This document shows, in pieces, positions 1-4,131 of a stretch of DNA of 7,576 bases. Made by a program: the position numbers and the translations under genes. Origin of the DNA: Clostridia bacterium. Lineage in GTDB: Bacteria > Bacillota > Clostridia > Oscillospirales > CAG-272. A model generated the notes under the pieces. It saw nothing but the letters and a program-made list of their open reading frames with translations. It was not told where the DNA came from and did not search any database. Each line of letters starts with the position of its first letter. Position 1 is the first letter of the stretch. The stretch is taken from positions 1 through 7,576 of the forward strand of contig CAAGDE010000170.1 of NCBI GenBank assembly GCA_900768535.1. Direction: 5' to 3'.

Positions 1-57
1 CCCGCCCCAAGCGGGGCGCCAGCAGGCGGGATCTCGCTTGCTGAGAGGTATACATAA
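1..57 (+). repeat. R repeat, partial copy R1 (3' half, cut by window edge)
   Basis: Nearly identical to the second half of the R copies at 2322-2490 (+) and 3706-3885 (-). It contains the hairpin CCCCGC/GCGGGG (partly outside the window), then GCGCCAGCAGGCGGGATCTC and the tail TGAGAGGTATACATAAA. It faces toward recF. No reading frame or transposase accompanies it. The 5' half must lie before base 1. Confidence 0.8.
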
Positions 58-59
58 AT

Positions 60-171
60 CCCCGCCCCGTCCCTCATCCGCCCCGCCCCATCAAATCTTC
101 CAAGAAAGGTCACGCCCCATGCACCCCACCATCCCATTCTCCCACCTAAAAAAATCCATCCCACCCATTTC
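60..171. other. C-rich gene-free spacer with G-quadruplex-prone minus strand
   Basis: The + strand is strongly C-rich. On the minus strand, bases 89 to 60 carry five closely spaced G-tracts (GGGG, GGGG, GGG, GGGG, GGGG) with loops of 1 to 7 nt, which fits the usual G-quadruplex pattern. I see no gene, promoter or RNA gene here. A CCCTCATCCG box at 71-80 also occurs in the D repeats (3917-3926 and the minus strand of 4101-4110), so this may be a worn remnant of one. Confidence 0.45.
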
Positions 172-253
172 ATTGAAAGTTTTTGAAGATTCCAAAGAAA
201 CTTTTTCCAAAAAGTTTCTTTGGCAGGGTTTGGGACAGCGTCCCAAGGTCTTC
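172..253 (-). repeat. C repeat copy C1 (double hairpin) abutting recF start
   Basis: Read on the minus strand this is the C repeat: AAGACCTTGGG, a first 7-bp hairpin (230-236 with 240-246), then CCCTGC, a second perfect 15-bp hairpin (192-206 with 209-223, 2-nt loop), then a tail ending in CTTTCA. Three other copies lie at 3606-3699, 4310-4393 and 7491-7573. The gene-side end reaches within 2 nt of the recF start codon, so the element supplies the recF leader and probably its ribosome binding site (AAGG at 245-248). Confidence 0.85.
245..248 (+). promoter_or_regulatory. Weak RBS of recF, located inside a repeat
   Basis: AAGG lies 6 nt before the ATG at 255. It is the only Shine-Dalgarno-like match at the right distance, and it is part of the foot of the first C1 hairpin, so pairing could limit ribosome access. 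This supports the start at 255 over an in-frame ATG at 183, whose 24 extra codons are translated repeat. Confidence 0.45.
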
Positions 254-254
254 C

Positions 255-1367
255 ATGCACTGTAACCGCATCACCGTCACGAATTTCCGCAACATTGCGG
301 GGGCGGAGGTGGAGTTCAGGGAGGGGGTCAACGTTCTGTGGGGGGAGAATGCGCAGGGGAAGACGAATCTGCTGGAGGCGATCTCCTACGCGGCGCTGGG
401 GCGGTCGTTCCGTGCGATGCGGGACGAGGAGATGATCCGGTTCGGGGAAGAGGTTGCGGAGGTATCGGTGGACTTCACGGACACGGTACGGACGCAGAAC
501 ATCACGGTGCGGCTGGGGAGAGGCAGGCGGCGGCGGATCGAGCAGAACCGGGTGAAGGTGGAAAGGGTTTCGGACATTGTGGGGCAGCTCCGCACGGTGC
601 TGTTCTGCCCGGAGCATCTCTCCATTGTCAAGGACGGACCGGGCGAGCGACGGAACTTTCTGGACGTGGCGCTCTCACAGCTCTACCCGCTGTATCTGCG
701 GTCGCTCCAGCGGTACAACCAGGTCCTCAAGGAGCGGAATCAGCTGATCCGGAACTACGAGGAGGACCCGAAGACCTTCCGCGAGACGGTGGAATTCTGG
801 TCGCTGCAACTGGCGCACGAGGCGGCGGTTCTTGCGGGCTACCGGGTGAATTATCTTTGCGCGGTGGACAAAAGCGTGCGCGACTGTTTCCGGGAGATGA
901 CGGGCGGGAGCGAGACGCCGGGCGTGACGTATGCGGGATCGGGCGGACAGGCGCCGGAGGCATACAGGGACACGGCGGCGACCGAGGCGATGTTCCGCGA
1001 CCTGCTGATGACGCGGCACGAGCGCGAAATCGGCGCGGGTACAACGCTGTGGGGCATCCACAAGGACGATATAAAGATCACGCTGGACGGCAGGGAGGCA
1101 AGATTTTACGCGTCGCAGGGACAGCAGCGGTCGCTGGCGCTGGCGCTGAAGCTCTCCGAGGGGGAGGTTTGCGGCGAGGTCTGCGGCGAGGTGCCGGTGT
1201 TCCTGTTTGACGATGTATTTTCGGAGCTGGACCGCAACCGGCGCGCGTACCTGCGGGAGAAGCTGGGCGGCAGGCAGGTCATCATCACCTCCTGCGAGCC
1301 GGACGCCGCGCCGGGCGGAAAACGGATCCGCGTTGAGAGCGGGACCTTTCGGGAGGTGGACGGATGA
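255..1367 (+). CDS. recF: DNA replication and repair protein RecF
   Basis: RecF is a cytoplasmic SMC/ABC-like ATPase that binds single/double-strand DNA junctions and, with RecO and RecR, helps load RecA at gaps and stalled forks. The 370-residue product has the usual family length. Visible motifs are Walker A GENAQGKT (residues 30-37), the family motif CPEHLSIVKDGPGERRNFLD near 116-135, the ABC signature region SQGQQRS from residue 287, and Walker B with FLFDD at 316-320 followed by the D-loop SELD. The start at 255 is chosen because the protein then begins like other RecFs (short lead into TNFRNI); an in-frame ATG at 183 would add 24 residues encoded by a repeat. Between signature and Walker B there is a small in-frame duplication, GEVCGEVCGEV. 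The stop overlaps the remB start by ATGA, suggesting translational coupling. dnaN, often upstream, is not in the window. Confidence 0.97.
   Translation: MHCNRITVTNFRNIAGAEVEFREGVNVLWGENAQGKTNLLEAISYAALGRSFRAMRDEEMIRFGEEVAEVSVDFTDTVRTQNITVRLGRGRRRRIEQNRVKVERVSDIVGQLRTVLFCPEHLSIVKDGPGERRNFLDVALSQLYPLYLRSLQRYNQVLKERNQLIRNYEEDPKTFRETVEFWSLQLAHEAAVLAGYRVNYLCAVDKSVRDCFREMTGGSETPGVTYAGSGGQAPEAYRDTAATEAMFRDLLMTRHEREIGAGTTLWGIHKDDIKITLDGREARFYASQGQQRSLALALKLSEGEVCGEVCGEVPVFLFDDVFSELDRNRRAYLREKLGGRQVIITSCEPDAAPGGKRIRVESGTFREVDG
1351..1356 (+). promoter_or_regulatory. Strong RBS of remB inside the recF 3' end
   Basis: GGGAGG lies 7 nt before the remB ATG at 1364 and within the last codons of recF. It fixes the remB start and supports co-translation from one transcript. 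Confidence 0.75.
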
Positions 1368-1624
1368 TCTATCTGCATATCGGCAACAGTCAGAACATCC
1401 GGACGAAGGATGTCATCGGCATTTTCGACGCCGACAGCGCCACCGTCTCCGCGGTGACCAGGCGGTTTCTCTCTGCCGAGGAAGCCAAAAAGCACGTCCG
1501 CTTTGCCTCCTTGGAGGTCCCCAAGTCGTTTGTTCTGTATCGGGACAGACGGACAGGAAAGGTAAAAATCTGCTTTTCGCAGATTTCTTCTTCTTCCTTG
1601 GTAGGGAGAGCGCGGGAAAAATGA
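1364..1624 (+). CDS. remB: RemB/YaaB-like DUF370 regulator
   Basis: The 86-residue product matches the small DUF370 family that includes Bacillus RemA and RemB (YaaB). These are DNA-binding regulators of extracellular matrix genes in Bacillus; the role in other genera is mostly untested. Family marks are the start MIYLHIGNSQNIRTKDVIGI, the FDAD segment, KSFVLYRD near the middle, and the SQISSSSL motif near the end. yaaB sits directly after recF and before gyrB in Bacillus, so position supports the call. The start overlaps the recF stop by ATGA and its own stop overlaps the next gene by ATGA. From about base 1555 the DNA becomes more AT-rich, continuing into the next gene. A terminator-like hairpin lies inside the coding region (1566-1586). 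Function beyond family membership is inferred. Confidence 0.88.
   Translation: MIYLHIGNSQNIRTKDVIGIFDADSATVSAVTRRFLSAEEAKKHVRFASLEVPKSFVLYRDRRTGKVKICFSQISSSSLVGRAREK
1566..1590 (+). promoter_or_regulatory. Intragenic hairpin followed by pyrimidine tract in remB
   Basis: AAATCTGC (1566-1573) pairs perfectly with GCAGATTT (1579-1586) around a 5-nt loop, followed by CTTCTTCTTCC. It resembles a weak intrinsic terminator or mRNA-processing structure placed just before the GIY-YIG gene. It also encodes the conserved end of RemB, so it could be coincidence. Confidence 0.35.
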
Positions 1625-1908
1625 AGCGTTATTATGTTTACATCCTGACGAGCAAAGAAAATACTGCGCTGTATATTGGTGTGACGAATGATTTGCGGCG
1701 GCGGTTGAATGAGCATAAAAGCGGGTTGAGTGGTGGATTTACAAAGCGATATCATCTCTGTAAATTGGTGTATTTTGAAGAATACTCCGAAATCAGTGAA
1801 GCAATCCTGCGGGAGAAGCGAATGAAGGGGTGGACGCGGGTGAAAAAGGATGCGTTGATTGAAGAAAGAAATCCGGAATGGATGGATTTGAGTGAAGGGG
1901 TTTTTTGA
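1621..1908 (+). CDS. Small GIY-YIG nuclease-domain protein (COG2827/UPF0213-like)
   Basis: The 95-residue product is a single GIY-YIG domain of the small stand-alone type. The paired motif is YVYIL (residues 5-9) and LYIGVTNDL (17-25). Conserved positions of the fold follow: Arg28 in RRRL, EHK at 31-33, GFTKRY at 39-44, LVYFE at 49-53, the likely metal-binding Glu65 in REK, and the family ending NPEWMDLS. Members are predicted metal-dependent DNA endonucleases; substrate and biological role are not settled. The start at 1621 gives exactly the family length and overlaps the remB stop by ATGA; AGGGAG at 1603-1608 is a rather distant RBS. Codons are clearly more AT-rich than in recF, which hints at horizontal arrival. 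It lies beside a dense field of repeats, so a link to repeat mobility is possible but unproven. Confidence 0.9.
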   Translation: MKRYYVYILTSKENTALYIGVTNDLRRRLNEHKSGLSGGFTKRYHLCKLVYFEEYSEISEAILREKRMKGWTRVKKDALIEERNPEWMDLSEGVF

Positions 1909-1928
1909 CGGGATGGTTTCTGAATTTA

Positions 1929-1978
1929 GGAGATCCCGCTTGCTGAGAGGTATTACATAAAGCATCGTACCACCCCTT
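1929..1978 (+). repeat. R repeat, fragment R2 (3' tail only)
   Basis: GAGATCCCGCTTGCTGAGAG followed by TATTACATAAAGCATCGTACCACCCC matches the 3' tail of R1, R4 and the reverse complement of R5. The rest of the unit is missing. It begins about 20 nt after the GIY-YIG stop. Confidence 0.65.
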
Positions 1979-2026
1979 TGTCCGCGTCCCAGGATGGTGG
2001 AATGCGTTACACGCTACGTTCAAACA
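1967..2026 (+). repeat. B repeat copy B1 (degenerate)
   Basis: Shares CCACCC, TTGTCCGCGTCCC and GGTGGNNGAATGCGTTA-like sequence, in order, with the B copy at 2571-2650. It keeps the inner CCACC/GGTGG pairing (1969-1973 with 1996-2000) but has lost the long outer stem, because its left arm is replaced by the R2 tail. Confidence 0.55.
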
Positions 2027-2030
2027 ATGG

Positions 2031-2160
2031 AGATCCCGCCTGCTGGCGCCCCGTCTGGGGGACGGGGTTCGCTGTGCGGCAATGGTTGGTTGTCGCGTTC
2101 GCCTTTGCACCCGGTGTGCCGCTTCGCTCAGGATGACACGGTGGGTGACAGGGGCGCGGG
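2031..2160 (-). repeat. R repeat copy R3
   Basis: On the minus strand it has the R core in order: CACCGTGTCATCCTGAGCGA (reverse complement near 2121-2145), AGCGGCAC, ATTGCCGCACAGCGAACCCC, then the hairpin and GGCGCCAGCAGGCGGGATCT. The hairpin is CCCCGTC/GACGGGG rather than the CCCCGC/GCGGGG of R4 and R5, so both arms changed together. The middle (2083-2110) is the least conserved part. It faces the opposite way to R1, R2 and R4. Confidence 0.8.
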
Positions 2161-2210
2161 ATGAAAGCCAAAGTGCCGTATCAGTTAGTTTTGTTGTGCT
2201 ACGTCTCTAT

Positions 2211-2291
2211 GGACTATCGAGCTGTTTTTATCTAACGGAACAAATTATTTGACGAAACAACTCATCTTACAAAACAGCTCTTTATAAGTCC
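2211..2291. repeat. Short inverted repeat enclosing the tandem repeats
   Basis: GAGCTGTTTT (2219-2228) is matched by AAAACAGCTC (2271-2280), and GGACT (2211-2215) by AGTCC (2287-2291) outside it. The arms enclose 42 nt. It may form a long hairpin or be the ends of a tiny element. Confidence 0.5.
2230..2280 (+). repeat. Three tandem 17-nt iteron-like repeats
   Basis: Units are ATCTAACGGAACAAATT (2230-2246), ATTTGACGAAACAACTC (2247-2263) and ATCTTACAAAACAGCTC (2264-2280), with no spacer. All three share AT-T--AC-(G/A)AACA and two also share -CTC at the end. A fourth, weaker unit may follow at 2283-2299. The phase is exact, but the set is short and degenerate. Confidence 0.55.
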
Positions 2292-2321
2292 GACAGTTCT
2301 ATCTTTTGCACCAAAAAATTG

Positions 2322-2490
2322 GTACCACGCCCCGGCGCCCTACCGTGTCATCCTGAGCGAAGCGGCACCACCCGCCAAAAATCACGCGCGACCGCCAAAC
2401 ATTGCCGCACAGTCGAACCCCGCCCCAAGCGGGGCGCCAGCAGGCGGGATCTCCATCGCTGAGAGGTATCACATAAAGCAACGTGACACC
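2322..2490 (+). repeat. R repeat copy R4 (essentially full length)
   Basis: Starts with GTACCACGCCCCGGC, then ACCGTGTCATCCTGAGCGAA, AGCGGCACCAC, CCAAAAATCAC, ATTGCCGCACAG, GAACCCCGCCCCAAGCGGGG, the CAGCAGGCGGGATCTC box and the tail GAGAGGTATCACATAAAGCA. It aligns along about 150 bp with the reverse complement of 3706-3885. Together R4 (+) and R5 (-) bracket the AraC gene. Confidence 0.85.
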
Positions 2491-2561
2491 GAAAAAAGCC
2501 TTCCACCGGGTGGTGGAAGGAAAACTGCAAGCAGTTTGCGCGCCAGCGCCGGATGAGGGCG
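2487..2561 (-). repeat. D repeat copy D1, with terminator hairpin
   Basis: On the minus strand: CGCCCTCATCCGG (2561-2549), a small CGC/GCG stem, an extra hairpin AAACTGC/GCAGTTT (2522-2528 with 2531-2537), then CCTTCCACC/GGTGGAAGG and CTTTTTTCGGT. The same order of parts occurs in D2 (3914-3972, +) and D3 (4062-4118, -). Confidence 0.7.
2490..2520 (-). terminator. Intrinsic terminator downstream of the AraC gene
   Basis: A 9-bp stem (2512-2520 with 2499-2507), 4-nt loop, then C and six T residues on the minus strand (2497-2492). It lies about 160 nt beyond the AraC stop, with no other minus-strand gene between, so it probably ends that transcript. It is the terminal part of D1. Confidence 0.7.
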
Positions 2562-2570
2562 AAACAGGTG

Positions 2571-2650
2571 AACGCACCGCATAACGCCCCGCGCCACCCG
2601 TTGTCCGCGTCCCCGGTGGGCGGAATGCGTTATGCGGTGCGTTTAAGCAG
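2571..2650. repeat. B repeat copy B2, 17-bp perfect inverted repeat
   Basis: AACGCACCGCATAACGC (2571-2587) is perfectly matched by GCGTTATGCGGTGCGTT (2627-2643) with a 39-nt spacer. A nested CCACC/GGTGG pairing lies at 2594-2598 and 2615-2619. The right half matches B1. It lies 35 nt downstream of the AraC stop, with no T tract, so it is not an obvious terminator. Confidence 0.7.
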
Positions 2651-2677
2651 CGGAACCGCTTTCGTCCTGCCCTTCTG

Positions 2678-3583
2678 TCAGAAGAAGCAGCAGCCGTCGT
2701 CCTCCGGGGGCGGCGGGGCGGGGACGGGGGGCGGGGGTGCTTTGCCGCCGTGCGTGGGGGCAGCCTCCGTGTGGGTGGCGTTTTTGCGGTATTCGGACGG
2801 CGTTTTTCCCGTGTGCCGGACGAACGCACGGTTGAAGGTCCGGAGCGTGCCGAAGCCGACATGAAAACAGATATCCGTGACCGAATCGTCCGAATTCAGC
2901 AGCATCCGGCACGCCTCGGAGATGCGCAGGGAGTTGACGTAATCGTTGAAGCACATCCCCAGCCGCTTGCTGAACAGGTGCGAAATATAGTAGCGGTTCA
3001 GCCCCAGCTTGTCCGACAGCACCGACAGCGACAAATCCCCCGCGTAGTGCCGGGTGCAGTAGAAGATGATCGACCGGAGCGCGCCGGAATCGTCCGCCGG
3101 CAGCCCCACCAGCTTCATCCCCGACAGAATCTCCGCAAACATTGCCAGCAGATATCCGTGCAGCTTCTCCTTGCGGTACGGGACGCTCTCCTCCGGCTGA
3201 CAGCAGATCTCCACCACCGCGTCAAACAGCGCGTTGATGCGCGGATTCGCCGCACCGCCCGGCAGAACCGCCGACTCCGGCACCGACAGCTCGAATTCGT
3301 CCGCCAGCTCCGGCAACAGATCCGGCTTGAGGATCATGATGGAGAAATCCTCCGGTCCCTCGGTCTCGTAGCTGTGAATCTGATTCGGAAAGGTGAGGAA
3401 CAGATCCCCCGGCATCAGTCGGTGCCGCCGCGAGTCCGCCGTCGCCAGCGTCTCGCCCGACCGGTACAGGATCAGCTCCAGATCCCGGTGCAGATGCGCC
3501 GCGCAGTGCAGCCGGCTCCTCCCGTCGCTGATGCCGTAGTAAATATCCTTGTCCTTCTTCTCGTACCGAATATTCATCGACAT
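2678..3583 (-). CDS. AraC-family transcriptional regulator
   Basis: The 301-residue cytoplasmic regulator has the standard two-part layout. An N-terminal cupin-type ligand domain spans about residues 10-90 (HLHRDLELILYRSGE at 30-44, MPGDLFLTFPNQIHSYE at 57-73). The C-terminal AraC DNA-binding domain spans about 165-268, with a first helix-turn-helix at 184-210 (LSVLSDKLGLNRYYISHLFS) and a second near 234-266 (VTDICFHVGFGTLRTFNRAF, then TGKTPSEYRK). The start at 3583 has AGGAG 8 nt upstream. A proline-rich tail of about 30 residues follows the normal family end and closes with GCCFF; it is encoded by a very G-rich + strand. Regulators of this build usually respond to sugars or other small molecules. 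No likely target gene is adjacent on either side, so ligand and regulon are unknown. Confidence 0.95.
   Translation of the reverse strand: MSMNIRYEKKDKDIYYGISDGRSRLHCAAHLHRDLELILYRSGETLATADSRRHRLMPGDLFLTFPNQIHSYETEGPEDFSIMILKPDLLPELADEFELSVPESAVLPGGAANPRINALFDAVVEICCQPEESVPYRKEKLHGYLLAMFAEILSGMKLVGLPADDSGALRSIIFYCTRHYAGDLSLSVLSDKLGLNRYYISHLFSKRLGMCFNDYVNSLRISEACRMLLNSDDSVTDICFHVGFGTLRTFNRAFVRHTGKTPSEYRKNATHTEAAPTHGGKAPPPPVPAPPPPEDDGCCFF
2706..2737 (+). other. Dense G-tract run (possible G-quadruplex) in the AraC 3' end
   Basis: The + strand has five G-runs of four to six bases within 32 nt, separated by spacers of 1 to 4 nt. It is the template strand of the AraC gene and corresponds to the proline-rich tail. 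Such runs can slow polymerases and are prone to length changes. Confidence 0.6.
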
Positions 3584-3591
3584 GGTGTGTG

Positions 3592-3596
3592 CTCCT
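3592..3596 (-). promoter_or_regulatory. RBS of the AraC-family gene
   Basis: AGGAG on the minus strand, 8 nt before the ATG at 3583, inside AAAAAAGGAGC. It favours this ATG over the second in-frame ATG two codons later. Confidence 0.75.
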
Positions 3597-3605
3597 TTTT
3601 TAGGG

Positions 3606-3699
3606 CAAGACCTTGGGGCAAGACCTTGGGGCGCTGCCCCAAACCCCGCTTAAGGAACTTCTTATAAGAAGTTCCTTAAGAATCTTCAAGAATTTTGAC
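3606..3699 (+). repeat. C repeat copy C2, upstream of the AraC gene
   Basis: On the + strand: GCAAGACCTTGGG appears twice in tandem, then a 7-bp hairpin (3626-3632 with 3636-3642), CCCCGC, a perfect 15-bp palindrome (3650-3664 with 3665-3679) and a tail of TCTTCAAGAATTTTGA. The AAGACC end faces the AraC start, about 22 nt away, as in C1 relative to recF. Confidence 0.85.
3661..3689 (-). promoter_or_regulatory. Candidate promoter of the AraC gene inside repeat C2
   Basis: On the minus strand TTGAAG (3689-3684), a 17-nt spacer and TATAAG (3666-3661) match the vegetative promoter spacing. The -10 falls at the centre of the 15-bp palindrome. The leader would be about 70 nt and carry the first C2 hairpin. 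The hexamers match 4 of 6 and 5 of 6 consensus bases. Confidence 0.4.
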
Positions 3700-3705
3700 T
3701 GCTTT

Positions 3706-3885
3706 TTGGGGTGGTACGTGGCTTCATGTGGTGCCACTTAGCAAGCGAGATCCCGCCTGCTGGCGCCCCGCTTGGGGCGGGGTTCGCTGTGCGGCAATGG
3801 TTGGTGGGTGCGTGTGATTTTTGGTGAGTGGTGCCGCTTCGCTCAGGATGACACGGTGGGATGCCGGGGCGTGATACGGAATTTG
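3706..3885 (-). repeat. R repeat copy R5 (essentially full length)
   Basis: The reverse complement matches R4 almost throughout: ATCACGCCCCGGC, CACCGTGTCATCCTGAGCGA, CCAAAAATCAC, ATTGCCGCACAGCGAACCCC, the CCCCGC/GCGGGG hairpin, GGCGCCAGCAGGCGGGATCT and a tail ending GTACCACCCC. It is inverted relative to R4, placing the AraC gene between inward-facing copies. Confidence 0.85.
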
Positions 3886-3894
3886 TTTGGTGTA

Positions 3895-4131
3895 AATGTT
3901 AGCACCGCTCGCCCGCCCTCATCCGGCGCTTCGCGCCACCTTCCCCCTCGAAGGGGAAGGCTTTTTTCGGTAGTACCAAACTTTCCTGTTCTACTTCTCA
4001 ATTTTACTGCAATCTTACCTTCAAATCGGCGCTGTATCAAGCAGTTACGAACCGCCGCAGTAGCCTTCCCCTTCGAGGGGGAAGGTGGCGCCGCAGGCGA
4101 CGGATGAGGGCGGGCGGACGATGCTAACATT
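3895..4131. mobile_element. MITE-like element with ~68-bp inverted ends (D2/D3)
   Basis: The left end (3895-3962) and right end (4062-4131) are imperfect inverted repeats beginning AATGTTAGCA. Both contain CGCCCGCCCTCATCCG, a short stem and the CCTTCCCC/GGGGAAGG hairpin. About 100 bp of less GC-rich DNA lie between. No reading frame looks real, so if mobile it depends on an outside transposase. I see no clear target-site duplication. A composite of two separate D repeats in opposite orientation is an equally possible reading. Confidence 0.6.
3939..3967 (+). terminator. Terminator-type hairpin in D2 with no upstream gene
   Basis: CCTTCCCC (3939-3946) pairs with GGGGAAGG (3953-3960) around a 6-nt loop, followed by C and six T. 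It would stop + strand transcription, but no + strand gene lies between 1908 and here. Its tail AAGGCTTTTTTCGG is identical to that of D1. Confidence 0.55.

Larger units (their letters stand above)
2161..2321. other. AT-rich block between inverted R copies
   Basis: About 160 bp of clearly lower GC content lie between R3 (-) and R4 (+), which form an inverted pair. No credible gene is seen on either strand. The block contains a short inverted repeat and three tandem 17-nt repeats, listed separately. Confidence 0.5.

Noticed and set aside
183..254. 24-residue N-terminal extension of RecF
   Set aside because: These codons are the C1 repeat, and known RecF proteins begin at the position given by the ATG at 255.
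2230..2299. CRISPR array
   Set aside because: The 17-nt units are directly adjacent without spacers, degenerate and too short, and no cas gene is present.
2299..2862. 187-codon minus-strand frame over the R4-B2 region
   Set aside because: It is composed of translated repeats (R4, D1, B2) and overlaps the AraC end in another frame.
2750..3667. Open frame of about 305 codons on the + strand opposite the AraC gene
   Set aside because: It is Arg/Gln-rich shadow sequence, while the minus strand encodes complete AraC-type domains with a good RBS.
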